NCBI RefSeq assembly: GCF_001423695.1
Contig: NZ_LMOZ01000002.1
Location: 248,658-312,657 of the forward strand
Origin: Leifsonia sp. Leaf336
GTDB taxonomy: Bacteria; Actinomycetota; Actinomycetes; Actinomycetales; Microbacteriaceae
DNA: 64,000 bases
Reading direction: 5' to 3'
The notes beneath the pieces were generated by a model. It was not told where the DNA came from, did no database searches, and saw nothing but the letters and a program-made list of their open reading frames with translations. Positions 7,252 through 16,086 of the stretch are shown in pieces (position 1 is the first letter of the stretch; every line of letters starts with the position of its first letter). The position numbers were made by a program, and so were the translations under genes.

Positions 7252-8396
7252 ACGACGCGATGACTGAGGCCACTGCCCTCGCCGAGCTCACGACCATGCG
7301 GGTCGGAGGCGTGCCGGAGGCCCTCATCGCGCCGGCGGATACCGACGCTCTGGTCAGGGCGGCCCGCGATCTCTGGGATTCGGGGGAGGAGTGGCTCCTC
7401 CTCGGCGGCGGCTCCAACACCGTCGCCAGCGATGACGGCTTCGCCGGCACGGTCATCCACGTGGTGACGCGGGGCATCGAGCGAATCGACGCCCCGAGCG
7501 GTCGCGTGCGGCTGCGGGTGCAGGCGGGCGAGCCGTGGGACGAGGTCGTCGCACTGACCGTGCGGAACGGCTGGTCGGGGGTGGAGGCGCTATCCGGCAT
7601 CCCCGGATCCACCGGCGCAGCGCCGGTACAGAACATCGGCGCGTACGGGCAGGAGCTGGAGTCGGCGCTCGTCGGTGTCGACTTCCTCGACGCGGCCACC
7701 GGCGAGGTGGTGCGTCTGTCACGTTCCGAGCTGGAGCTCGGCTACCGCACGTCGGCGCTTAAGCGCGGGAGGCTCGGTGTGGTGCTCGCGGTGGAGCTGG
7801 AGCTGTCCGACAACACCGTGCCCGGCGGCGTGGGCGCGCCGCTCAGTGCCCCGGTCGCATACGCGCAGCTGGCCGACTCACTCGGCGTGCCCCTCGGCAG
7901 CCGGGTTCCCGTCGCGGAACTGCGCCGTGCCGTGCTTGGGCTGCGCGCCTCCAAGGGGATGGTGCTCGACCCCGACGACCCGGACTCGGTCAGCTCCGGC
8001 AGCTTCTTCACGAACCCGATCGTCTCCGAGTCGTTCGCGCGAAGCCTTCCCGCGAACGCACCGCGCTGGCCCGTGACGCCGCCCGAGCCCGATGTGATCA
8101 TCGGACTTCCCGCCGGCGGCGTGCACCCGCTCGACATCCCGCCGCTGGCGGACGGCCCGTACGACGTCAAGCTCTCCGCCGCCTGGCTGATCGAGAACGC
8201 GGGCATCCGCCGCGGCTTCGCCCTCCCCGGCTCGGGAGCGGGCATCTCGTCGAAGCACACCCTCGCCATCGTCAACCGCGGCCACGCGAGCGCATCGGAC
8301 GTCGCCCAGCTGGCGTCGTTCATCCAGTCGCGTGTTCAGGCCGAGTTCGGCGTGGTGCTCCGCCCGGAGCCGGTGCTGGTCGGCCTGACCCTGTAG
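7248..8396 (+). CDS. murB: UDP-N-acetylmuramate dehydrogenase
   Basis: 382 aa from GTG 7248, overlapping the MaoC stop; ATG 7260 is an alternative. It catalyses the NADPH-dependent second step of UDP-MurNAc synthesis for peptidoglycan. FAD-binding motifs are clear: LLLGGGSNTVASDDGFAGTVI (about residue 47) and SGIPGSTGAAPVQNIGAYGQE (about 115). The SSGSFFTNP motif near residue 249 holds the catalytic Ser. Pairing of murB with a MaoC pair upstream of tRNA-Trp/secE is a common actinobacterial arrangement, although here about 18 kb now separates them. Confidence 0.95.
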   Translation: MNDAMTEATALAELTTMRVGGVPEALIAPADTDALVRAARDLWDSGEEWLLLGGGSNTVASDDGFAGTVIHVVTRGIERIDAPSGRVRLRVQAGEPWDEVVALTVRNGWSGVEALSGIPGSTGAAPVQNIGAYGQELESALVGVDFLDAATGEVVRLSRSELELGYRTSALKRGRLGVVLAVELELSDNTVPGGVGAPLSAPVAYAQLADSLGVPLGSRVPVAELRRAVLGLRASKGMVLDPDDPDSVSSGSFFTNPIVSESFARSLPANAPRWPVTPPEPDVIIGLPAGGVHPLDIPPLADGPYDVKLSAAWLIENAGIRRGFALPGSGAGISSKHTLAIVNRGHASASDVAQLASFIQSRVQAEFGVVLRPEPVLVGLTL

Positions 8397-8472
8397 GGCT
8401 GCGCGGACGGGGCCGGAACCCTCAGAGGCGGACGCTGTACAGACCGGCGATGGGTACTCTGGCGGCCTTCTC

Positions 8473-8503
8473 TGAGAGGACTCTCACTATTCGTTCTTAT
8501 GCT
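8473..8503 (+). promoter_or_regulatory. Palindrome and -10 box before the glycine-rich-tail gene
   Basis: The inverted repeat TGAGAG-GA-CTCTCA (8473-8486) sits where a -35 box would be for TATGCT (8498-8503). The latter is 7 nt before ATG 8511 without Shine-Dalgarno, so the message is probably leaderless and perhaps controlled at the palindrome. Confidence 0.4.
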
Positions 8504-8510
8504 GTGCCGC

Positions 8511-9323
8511 ATGGGATTCCTCGATCGTCTCCTGGGCCGCGAAGAGCCGCAGGACGAACGCACTCAGCAGTACCCGCCCGCTCAGCAGTACACCCCAGCG
8601 CAGCAGCAGACGCCCGCGCAGCAGAACCCGGCTGCGCCCGCTCACGCCGACGCACGGCCCGCGCAGCGCAGCGACGACGAGATCGCCGTCGAGCGCTACC
8701 GCTACCTTCTGCGCACCGCCCCACCCGAGACGATCGAGCAGGTGCACGAGGAGGCCTTCGCCAAGCTGACTCCGGAGCAGCGGCGCCTCGTGTTCCAGGA
8801 ACTCTCCGCCAACGCACCGTCAGGTGAGCAGCCACGAGGAGACGACGCTCGCTCGCTCGCCCAGGCGGCGACGCGCTCCGAGCTGCGCCAGCCCGGCACC
8901 CTGGAACGCTCGCTCGGCACCCGTCCTGCGGGTGGCATGGGCTTCGGCAGCATGTTCGCGAGCTCGCTGCTCGGCAGCGTGGCCGGTTACGTCATCGCCT
9001 CCACCCTCGTCAGCGCGTTCCTCCCGGCCCCCGGTGTCGACCAAGCGGCGGGCGACGGCGGGTCGCCCGACTCCGGCTCAGGTGACGCCGGCACCGGTGA
9101 CGGCGGTTCCGCCGACAGCGGGACCGACGCCCAGGCCGCTTCCGCCGACGCCTCCGGGGCAGACACGGCGGGCGGTACCGACGCGGCCTCCGGCTGGGAC
9201 CCCGGTGTCGACGACGGCGCCTCCGGCTGGGATGGCGGTTCCGGGTGGGACGCTGGTTCCGGCGGACTCGGTGATTTCGGTGGCGGCGACTTCGGCGGCG
9301 GCGATTTCGGCGGCTTCATCTGA
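8511..9323 (+). CDS. Membrane-anchored hypothetical protein with Gln-rich head and Gly/Asp-rich tail
   Basis: 270 aa from ATG 8511 (MGFLDRLLGRE). The N-terminal third contains a Gln/Pro/Ala repeat region (residues about 15-50), then a conserved helical stretch RYRYLLRTAPPETIEQVHEEAFAKL-like (about 60-100). One hydrophobic segment, GSMFASSLLGSVAGYVIASTL, lies near 145. The C-terminus is Gly/Ser/Asp/Trp-rich and ends in three GGGDF-type repeats. Relatives in actinobacteria are often labelled cation-transporting ATPase, but no ATPase motif is present. The function is unknown. Confidence 0.75.
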   Translation: MGFLDRLLGREEPQDERTQQYPPAQQYTPAQQQTPAQQNPAAPAHADARPAQRSDDEIAVERYRYLLRTAPPETIEQVHEEAFAKLTPEQRRLVFQELSANAPSGEQPRGDDARSLAQAATRSELRQPGTLERSLGTRPAGGMGFGSMFASSLLGSVAGYVIASTLVSAFLPAPGVDQAAGDGGSPDSGSGDAGTGDGGSADSGTDAQAASADASGADTAGGTDAASGWDPGVDDGASGWDGGSGWDAGSGGLGDFGGGDFGGGDFGGFI

Positions 9324-9335
9324 GCTTCCGGCCCG

Positions 9336-11453
9336 TCACGCCCGCAGAGCGGCAGCGAACGGCAGTACCCCTCCTGCACCGGCACGCCTCAGCTCGCGTC
9401 CGGCGACCGTGATCGTCCACCGGCTGTCGATGACGTCGTCCACGAGCAGCACCGGCTGTCCGGACGGTATGTCGAGCCCGCCTGCGTCGAACCGGTCCCA
9501 GACGCCGGCGAGGCGATAGGTGCTGTTACCGCCCGCGCTCCCCGACGGACCGCCTCGCCGGAGGGCGAGCGCTCCGAGGTAGGGGAGGCGCCCGATCTCC
9601 GCCAGGCCTCGGGCGAGGCTCTCGGTGAACAGCGGTCGCGAGCGGGACGGCACCGCGACCACTGCGCCCGGCCGCTGCGACCAGCCCCACTGGGCGAGCA
9701 CCTGAACGCACGCCCGCAGGATCTCCGGTGGGCACTCGGCGTCGGGTGACTCCGGAGCCAGCAACCCGCGGAGACGACCTCCCCAGCCCAGGTCCGTCAT
9801 CCGGGCAAGCACTCGACCCGGCTCGAGCTGCTCGTCCGGCGGGATCTTGCCACGCACGGGAACGCCCAGAGCGTCCGCGCCGGTCGGCCACAGCTTGCGT
9901 GGTTCGACGGGTACGCCGGCTCGGTCGAGTTCCGAGGCGACCGCCTGCGCGGCGTCGGCAGCCACCGCGCTCGGGTACCAGGCCCCGGCGCAGCGGTCGC
10001 ATCGTCCGCATGGTCCGGCGTCGGGGTCGTCGAGCTGGCGTTGCAGGAAATCCATGCGGCAGCCCGCCGTGCGTTCGTACTCGATCATCGCGCGCTGCTC
10101 GGCCTCTCGAGCTGCCGCGATGCGTTCGTAGCGTTCGCGGTCGTAGGCCCACGGCCGACCAGTGGAGATCCATCCGCCCGGCACACGCCGCACGGCGCCG
10201 TCGACGTCGAGCACCTTGAGAAGGAGTTCGAGTGCGGACGATCGCAGGTCGACACGGCTCTCGAGCACCCGCGTGGACTGCGCCCGATCGCCCAGGGCGC
10301 CGAGTAACGCGGACGCCTTCTCCTCCGTTGGCATCGCGGCGGTTGCGAAGTACTGCCAGATCGCGTGGTCCTCGGCGCCCGGCAGCAAGAGCACATCGGC
10401 CGTTTCGGTGGCGCGCCCTGCGCGCCCGACCTGCTGGTAATAGGCAACGGGCGATGAGGGTGCTCCCAGGTGCACGACGAATCCGAGGTCGGGTTTGTCG
10501 AATCCCATCCCGAGGGCGCTGGTGGCCACGAGCGCTTTCACCTCGTTGCGCTTGAGCCTCCCCTCGAGCTCCTCCCGCTCGGCAGGATCGGTCTGGCCCG
10601 TGTAGGCCGCGACATCGTGACCGGCCTGCCTGAGCACGCGCGCGGTGTCATCGGCGGCTGACACCGTGAGCGTGTAGATGATGCCGCTGCCCTCCAGATC
10701 GGGAAGGTGCCCGGCGAGCCAGGCCAGACGAGCGGTGGCGTCATCGAGGGCGAGGACCCCGAGCCGCAGCGAGCGGCGGGCCAACGGCCCGCGGATCGTG
10801 CGCACGGCGCCCGCGCCCGACGTGCCCCCCAACTGTTCCTCGACGTCGGCGACGACACGCTTGTTGGCCGTGGCCGTCGTGGCGAGCACGGGAACGCCCT
10901 CGGGCAGCGCGCGCACGAGCTCTCGCAGCCGGCGGTAGTCGGGCCGGAAGTCGTGGCCCCAGTCGGAGATGCAGTGCGCCTCGTCGATGACCAGGAGCCC
11001 GCACCGTTCGACGAGCGCAGGGAGGTGCTCATCGCGGAACTCCGGATTGTTGAGCCGCTCCGGCGAGACCAGGAGCACATCGACCGTGTCGTCTCTCAGG
11101 CGGCCGACCACCTCGTCCCACTCGTGGCGGTTGGCGGAGTTGATGGACAACGCTCTGACGCCTGCACGCGCGGCGGCCTCCACCTGGTCGCGCATCAGAG
11201 CGAGGAGCGGCGAGACGAGGATGGTCGGGCCGGTTCCGCGTTCGCGCAGGAGCATCGTCGCGACGAAGTACACCGCGGACTTGCCCCACCCGGTGCGCTG
11301 TACCACCAGCGCCCTGCTCCGGTCGTCGACCAGGGCCTCGATGGCCTCGAACTGACCGTCGTGGAACTGCGCGTCCGGACGCCCGACGAGGGCGCGTAGA
11401 CGGGAGAGGGCTCGATCGCGGGTGGTCTCTGACGTGGTCTCGGTGGTGCTCAT
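9336..11453 (-). CDS. RecQ-type ATP-dependent DNA helicase with C-terminal phosphoribosyltransferase-like domain
   Basis: 705 aa. Superfamily 2 helicase: motif I RTGWGKSAVYF (about 53), motif II DEAH in VIDEAHCISDWGHDFRPDY (about 155), TATAN motif III, and motif VI YQQVGRAGRA. A zinc-binding cysteine set GCRMDFLQ...CGRCDRCAG follows near 470. No HRDC domain is seen. Instead the last ~110 residues contain QPVLLVDDVIDSRWT, the PRPP-binding-type loop of type I phosphoribosyltransferases. Role: 3'-5' unwinding in repair or recombination; the job of the extra domain is unknown. It converges on the preceding gene with a 12-bp gap. Confidence 0.88.
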   Translation of the reverse strand: MSTTETTSETTRDRALSRLRALVGRPDAQFHDGQFEAIEALVDDRSRALVVQRTGWGKSAVYFVATMLLRERGTGPTILVSPLLALMRDQVEAAARAGVRALSINSANRHEWDEVVGRLRDDTVDVLLVSPERLNNPEFRDEHLPALVERCGLLVIDEAHCISDWGHDFRPDYRRLRELVRALPEGVPVLATTATANKRVVADVEEQLGGTSGAGAVRTIRGPLARRSLRLGVLALDDATARLAWLAGHLPDLEGSGIIYTLTVSAADDTARVLRQAGHDVAAYTGQTDPAEREELEGRLKRNEVKALVATSALGMGFDKPDLGFVVHLGAPSSPVAYYQQVGRAGRATETADVLLLPGAEDHAIWQYFATAAMPTEEKASALLGALGDRAQSTRVLESRVDLRSSALELLLKVLDVDGAVRRVPGGWISTGRPWAYDRERYERIAAAREAEQRAMIEYERTAGCRMDFLQRQLDDPDAGPCGRCDRCAGAWYPSAVAADAAQAVASELDRAGVPVEPRKLWPTGADALGVPVRGKIPPDEQLEPGRVLARMTDLGWGGRLRGLLAPESPDAECPPEILRACVQVLAQWGWSQRPGAVVAVPSRSRPLFTESLARGLAEIGRLPYLGALALRRGGPSGSAGGNSTYRLAGVWDRFDAGGLDIPSGQPVLLVDDVIDSRWTITVAGRELRRAGAGGVLPFAAALRA

Positions 11454-11640
11454 GCAGCCATCGTTCCAGAAGCGACCGACGCGCGACCGGGTCGGCGATG
11501 ATCTGTGGAGAGCTCACGTACGAGCGAGATTGTGAGGGAAAGTGGCGATGGGTGAGGGGTGGGATGAAATGGCCGCAGCGAACCGCCGGTAGAAGGGAAG
11601 CGGCCGAAATCGCGACGATTCCCGCACCTACAGTTCCAGC

Positions 11641-11814
11641 GTGTCCACTACAGCCCCCACCCGCACACCGTCTCCCCTTCGCCCCTTCGAACTCCGGCTC
11701 CGCCTCCCGAACGGCACCGCCGCCGTGGTCGTGATGGACGCGCGCAACATCGGCGAGGCCCTCGACAAGGCGCGCAACGCGCTCGGCGACGTCCAGGTCA
11801 TCGAACCGAGCTGA
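11641..11814 (+). CDS. 57-aa hypothetical protein at the head of the glycosyltransferase operon
   Basis: GTG 11641 is preceded by TACAGT (11629-11634) at 6 nt and no Shine-Dalgarno, so it looks leaderless. The Thr/Pro/Arg-rich head is followed by a compact segment FELRLRLPNGTAAVVVMDAR and a helix NIGEALDKARNALGD, ending VQVIEPS. The pattern resembles a small beta-beta-alpha-beta fold. The stop is one base before the ATG of the glycosyltransferase, so translation is coupled. Function unknown. Confidence 0.55.
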   Translation: MSTTAPTRTPSPLRPFELRLRLPNGTAAVVVMDARNIGEALDKARNALGDVQVIEPS

Positions 11815-11815
11815 G

Positions 11816-12895
11816 ATGGCGTCGGCATCCACAGCTGGCGACCCGCTCCGCGTGATGCACGTGGTCGACAACCTCGGGCAGGGAGGCGCCCAGCAGGTCG
11901 TCGTCGACCTGTCCAATTGGCTGGCGCGCGACCACGGTGTGGAGGTCTCGGTCTACGGCGAGCGTGGAATCGCGGTCGGGCAGCTGGCACCATCCGTACG
12001 CTTCATCGCCGCCGAAGGCGGTAGCTTCTTCGGTCAGACGAAGGCTCTCCTCGAGGCGGCACGCCAGGTCCGTCCTCATGTCCTGCATGCTCATCAACGC
12101 AGGGAGGCCCTGCAGGCACTCGTCATCGGTCGCCTTCTCGGGATCCCCGTCGTCGAGCACGCGCACACCCGCCTGCCCACCGTACGGCCGCGCGCGCTCT
12201 CCTTCCGCAGCCGCGTGATCTTCGCCGTCGGCCCGACGGTCGCCGAGATGGTTGTGGTTGACGCGGGCCGCCCGCGTGAGCGCGTGGTCGTCGTCGGGAA
12301 CGCGCCGGCGCAACGACAGGTCGGATCGCCATCGGCTCCGAACCCCCCGACCTCGCCGCTGCACGTGCTCGCGGTGGGCCGCCTCGCGGAACAGAAGGAC
12401 CCTCTTCGATTCGTGCGTGTCATCGCCCGGCTCTCCCGCGATATTCCGGTAGAGGCGACGTGGGCAGGCGATGGCGAGCTGAGTGCCTCGGCTCGTCGGT
12501 TGGCACGCGAACTCGGAGCACCCATCGACTTCATCGGTCACGTCGACGACGTCTCATCCCGGCTCGATGACGCACACTGCCTGGTGATGACCTCGCGCTG
12601 GGAAGGGACCTCGTTGGCCGTGCTGGAGGCATTCGACCGCCAGAGGCCGGTCGTGGCCACAGTGTCCGCGTCCAACGGCCTTCTCTCCGAAGGACGAGGT
12701 TTCGAGGTCGCGGATGACGCAACGGACGCACAGTTCGCTGCGACGATCGCCCGCGTCGTCGAGCACGATGGCGATCGCAGCAACGCGGTCGAGGCCGCGA
12801 AACGCTGGGTCGACGCGGAGGCGTCTCCCCAGCGGGTGTTCGAGCCGATGCTCGCGGCCTACCGCCGACTGAGTGAGCCAGTGCGGCGAGCATGA
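11816..12895 (+). CDS. GT4-family glycosyltransferase
   Basis: 359 aa. GT-B fold: the N-terminal acceptor-side loop HVVDNLGQGGAQQVVVDL (about 12-30), HAHQRREALQALV-like segment near 85, and the C-terminal donor domain with AVGRLAEQKDPLRFVRV (about 183) and SRWEGTSLAVLEAFD (about 260), where the E-x7-E style nucleotide-sugar contact lies. It overlaps the next gene by 4 bp (ATGA). In this context it probably adds a sugar during exopolysaccharide or teichuronic-type polymer assembly at the cytoplasmic face. Confidence 0.88.
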   Translation: MASASTAGDPLRVMHVVDNLGQGGAQQVVVDLSNWLARDHGVEVSVYGERGIAVGQLAPSVRFIAAEGGSFFGQTKALLEAARQVRPHVLHAHQRREALQALVIGRLLGIPVVEHAHTRLPTVRPRALSFRSRVIFAVGPTVAEMVVVDAGRPRERVVVVGNAPAQRQVGSPSAPNPPTSPLHVLAVGRLAEQKDPLRFVRVIARLSRDIPVEATWAGDGELSASARRLARELGAPIDFIGHVDDVSSRLDDAHCLVMTSRWEGTSLAVLEAFDRQRPVVATVSASNGLLSEGRGFEVADDATDAQFAATIARVVEHDGDRSNAVEAAKRWVDAEASPQRVFEPMLAAYRRLSEPVRRA

Positions 12896-14160
12896 ACCCC
12901 GTCCTCCTGCTCGGAGCTGCCGGGGGACTGCTGGGCGTTGTCCTCTTCATGCTTTTCGTTCCCCCTCGGTTGAGCCGCGGCGTCGCGGTCGGACTCGCAC
13001 TTCTCGTCATCACCATTGGCGTGGACAACGGAGCGCCGGAGGCCGTTTGGCAGGTGAGTGCGATCGTTGCGAGCGCGATCCTCATCCTCTCGTTGGTGCG
13101 TTCGCGTGCGATCCGTTCGGGCGGCGTCCGGTTCTGGGTGGTGGCCGGCTGGCTGGCGTACCTCGTCCTCGGGATTCTGCTCACCGGAAGCTGGCCGTTG
13201 ACCTGGACGGTGATCTATTTCAGCGTTGCCGGACTAATGGCCTGGGTCGCGGCGAGAATCGACCCGATCGAACTCCGAGTCGTGTACGCGTTCGTCGCGA
13301 CCGCCGCGGCCGTACAGGTCGCGATCGCCGTGCTCGAGGTCACGGTCCTCCCGGAACCGATCTGGGGATATGTCGGCGGTGTCCGCTGGAATCCGCTCAC
13401 GGGCGACGAGCTCGCGCGCACGCAGGGCACGCTCGGGCATCCGATCCCATTCGCGATCTTCTGCGGCTTCGCCTTCATCATCGCGTGGTCCAATCCGGCT
13501 CGGTGGTCGCAGAAGGTGCGCCTTATCAACCTCAGCGTCGCGACGGCCGGTATCGCCCTCTCGGGGACGCGAAGTGCGATCCTGTCGATCGCGGCGGGCA
13601 TTCTGGTGCACGTAGCCCTCAATGGTTCCCTCGCGAAATGGTTGCGATCCGTCGTGATCCTCATCGCGGTCGGAATCGTGCTTCTCAACATCGACATCGG
13701 CATTGTTCGGATCGCTGAAGATCTGATGGACTCCGGGTCGTGGACGCACCGCCTCGGTGCGCTGGTGTCGGTGCCGGCGCTGCTGGACAGACCACCTGCC
13801 GAGTCCTGGTTCGGCAACGGCTTCGGGAGCATCGTTCAGCTGTACGACCGGGGCCTCATGCAACAGATCTACCTGGAGACCGTCGACAACATGCTGGTCT
13901 ACGCCTTGGGGACCATGGGCATTGTCGGCGCGATCGTTCTGTTCGCGCTCTCGGTCGTCACGTTCGCCTTGAGCGACCGAACCGTGCGCGCAATCTTGGT
14001 GATGGTGTTCGCGATGTATTTCTCGTTCGACGTGTGGACGTGGATCAACATCGGGGTACTCGTCTGCATGTTCATGGTGTTGCCTCGTTCGGATCGCTCC
14101 GTCGACGGTCCTGTGCTCGATAGAAGCGGACTCGTCGTGCGAGCGGGAGTGACTCCCTGA
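12892..14160 (+). CDS. O-antigen ligase/Wzy-like polysaccharide polymerase
   Basis: 422 aa, very hydrophobic, with about 11-12 predicted membrane helices. The Wzy_C-type core is seen around residues 160-290: RTQGTLGHPIPFAIFCGF, then LSGTRSAILSIAAG, and a long periplasmic loop with WFGNGFGSI around 305. It follows the GT4 gene with overlapping start and stop. Predicted role: polymerising lipid-linked repeat units on the outer side of the membrane. It converges with the BY-kinase gene, leaving a 31-bp gap. Confidence 0.82.
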   Translation: MNPVLLLGAAGGLLGVVLFMLFVPPRLSRGVAVGLALLVITIGVDNGAPEAVWQVSAIVASAILILSLVRSRAIRSGGVRFWVVAGWLAYLVLGILLTGSWPLTWTVIYFSVAGLMAWVAARIDPIELRVVYAFVATAAAVQVAIAVLEVTVLPEPIWGYVGGVRWNPLTGDELARTQGTLGHPIPFAIFCGFAFIIAWSNPARWSQKVRLINLSVATAGIALSGTRSAILSIAAGILVHVALNGSLAKWLRSVVILIAVGIVLLNIDIGIVRIAEDLMDSGSWTHRLGALVSVPALLDRPPAESWFGNGFGSIVQLYDRGLMQQIYLETVDNMLVYALGTMGIVGAIVLFALSVVTFALSDRTVRAILVMVFAMYFSFDVWTWINIGVLVCMFMVLPRSDRSVDGPVLDRSGLVVRAGVTP

Positions 14161-14191
14161 ACTCGTTATAGCGGCAGTGAGGCTTCCCTCG

Positions 14192-15727
14192 TCAGCTACG
14201 GCTTGCGCGTCGCGAGCGCTGCTCGTTCGCCTGCCCGTCCACCGAGGTGTCGCCTCCTGCTTCGATCGAAGCGACCGGCTGCGCCTCGCCTGACTCGTCG
14301 GCGTTCGACGTGTAGTAATTGCTGCGGTAGTAGCCGTAGTCGTGGGAGTCGATCCCCCTCGGGGGAATCTTGTTGAGCACGACGCCGAGCACTTTACCGT
14401 TGACTCTCACTACGGACCGGTACGCCTTCTCGAGTTGCTCACCGGTGACCTGCTTGGCACCGACCGTGATGACCACGCCGTCCGCGATGGTGCCCATGAT
14501 CGCCGCATCGGTGACGGAGAGGAGCGGCGGTGCGTCGAGGATGACGATCGCCACGTCGGCAAGCGCACTCACGAGTTCTCGCATCGTCCTCGATCCGAGC
14601 AGCTCACTCGGGTTCGGCGGGACGCGTCCTGCTCCGAGTACGCGCAGATGGGGACTGTCTGACGGGGCCTGAAGTGCATCGTTGAGATCGACGCGTCCAC
14701 TCAGGACGTCCGTCAGGCCGACGCCGCTCCGCAGCGAGAAGAGGGTCGACTGCATCGGGCGGCGGAGATCGCAATCGATCACGACCACGTTCGAGTTCGC
14801 CGACGCGATCGCGTCCGCCAGATTGGCCGTCAGCGTCGACTTGCCTTCGCCCGGGATGGAGCTCGTGACGACGATCACCTTCGGCGGCTGGTCGACGTCG
14901 ATGTAGCTCAGGTTGGTGCGGAGTTCTCGGAGCGATTCCGAGATCGTGAACAGCTCGACCGCATCGTCACCTGAGTCGCTGTCGGTGACACGCCGGCGGT
15001 CCTCCAGTGCCGGACTGGCGGGGATGGTGCCGATGACGGGCGCACCGAGCAGCCGTTCGATCTGTTCCACAGAGCGGATCCTGCGATCGAAATGCTGCCG
15101 CAGCAGGCCGTACACGACCGCGAGCGCGATACCGGCGAGAATGGCCAGCACGAGGGCCGTCTGGACGTTCGGAGACGACGGAAAATACGGAGGGCGTGCC
15201 GACGCGAGCGCCACGAATGAGATCGCGGGCTCGGCGATCGCACCCTCGGGTGCCTCGAGAGCCCGTACCTGCTTCGTGAGCCCAGCGATCCACGCGTTCG
15301 CCAGCTTCGCCGCGCCGTCAGGTGTGCTCGCGCGGGCGGTGATCTCGATCACCGCGGTGTCCGCGGGGAGGCTCGCTTGGATGTGCCCGAGCAGGTCGCC
15401 GATCGATCGATCGGTGCCGAGTATCTTCCGAGCGCGATCAGCCACGGCATCGGAGTTCGCCACGCGGACATAGGATTCGGCGCGCGACTTGGCGAGACTC
15501 TCTCCAGCGAACGCCATCGATAGGCTTTCGCCGGTCGCCGCCTGGGTCAAACCGCTCGCGGTGGACTCGTACACGCGTGGTTGCACGGCCGTGAGCGCCG
15601 CGACCAGCCCGACGGTCAACATGACGATTGCAAGTTCTCCGACCCAGTACCGCCGAAGCAGCTGTACGAAGTCGCGCACATCCCGCCCTCGGGTACTGGC
15701 TTCCGCGGTTTCGGTCTGCGAAGACAT
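14192..15727 (-). CDS. Wzz-type chain-length regulator fused to BY-kinase (capsular tyrosine kinase)
   Basis: 511 aa from ATG 15727. The N-terminal Wzz domain has membrane helices near residues 30-50 and 190-210. The cytoplasmic kinase domain has Walker A SSIPGEGKST (about 290), Walker A' VVVIDCDLRRP (about 318) and Walker B AIVILDAPP (about 395). A Tyr cluster, DYGYYRSNYY, near 470 is the autophosphorylation tail. It controls chain length and export together with the phosphatase at 17465. It is the last gene of a three-gene minus-strand operon, with its start 2 nt after the PqqD-like stop. Confidence 0.9.
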   Translation of the reverse strand: MSSQTETAEASTRGRDVRDFVQLLRRYWVGELAIVMLTVGLVAALTAVQPRVYESTASGLTQAATGESLSMAFAGESLAKSRAESYVRVANSDAVADRARKILGTDRSIGDLLGHIQASLPADTAVIEITARASTPDGAAKLANAWIAGLTKQVRALEAPEGAIAEPAISFVALASARPPYFPSSPNVQTALVLAILAGIALAVVYGLLRQHFDRRIRSVEQIERLLGAPVIGTIPASPALEDRRRVTDSDSGDDAVELFTISESLRELRTNLSYIDVDQPPKVIVVTSSIPGEGKSTLTANLADAIASANSNVVVIDCDLRRPMQSTLFSLRSGVGLTDVLSGRVDLNDALQAPSDSPHLRVLGAGRVPPNPSELLGSRTMRELVSALADVAIVILDAPPLLSVTDAAIMGTIADGVVITVGAKQVTGEQLEKAYRSVVRVNGKVLGVVLNKIPPRGIDSHDYGYYRSNYYTSNADESGEAQPVASIEAGGDTSVDGQANEQRSRRASRS

Positions 15728-15729
15728 TC

Positions 15730-16086
15730 TCACAGTCCCCTTCTGCCGTTCGACGGCATAACGTCGTCCGGCTCGGGCCGGGTCGAGTCGAGCAGGCGTA
15801 GCCGTTCGAGCTCTGCTATCAGGTTCACGCAGTCCTCCGCCGCAGTTTCGGGATGTTCGGGATACAACCGGAGGACTTCGGCGACGATCGCCGCGTCGCT
15901 CGCATGCCCGTTGAATCGTGTCCACAGTTGCGATGACGTGCCATTGAGCTGGAACTGCCGGAAATCGTCGGTGTCCGCGATGACGCAACTGTCGGCAGTG
16001 GATCCCACCCACACGATCGTTCGCCCATGTCGATGCACGACCTCAGCGAAATCACCTTGGGCGTCACCCGAGCTCAGGGTCGCCAT
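15730..16086 (-). CDS. PqqD-like (RRE-fold) protein
   Basis: 118 aa from ATG 16086; the start lies within the end of the upstream kinase-like gene (13-bp overlap). The fold signature is FQLNGTSSQLWTRFNGHAS (about 48-66) then a winged-helix part AIVAEVLRLYPEHPETAAED and ending AELERLRLLD. This matches PqqD proteins, which bind peptide leaders, but also the PqqD-like partners of HPr-kinase-related proteins in exopolysaccharide loci. No precursor peptide is certain nearby. It probably acts with the adjoining HprK-like protein. Confidence 0.78.
   Translation of the reverse strand: MATLSSGDAQGDFAEVVHRHGRTIVWVGSTADSCVIADTDDFRQFQLNGTSSQLWTRFNGHASDAAIVAEVLRLYPEHPETAAEDCVNLIAELERLRLLDSTRPEPDDVMPSNGRRGL

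Noticed and set aside
8511-9323. Cation-transporting ATPase
   Set aside because: Similar proteins are sometimes labelled so, but no P-type ATPase motif (DKTGT) or P-loop exists in the sequence.
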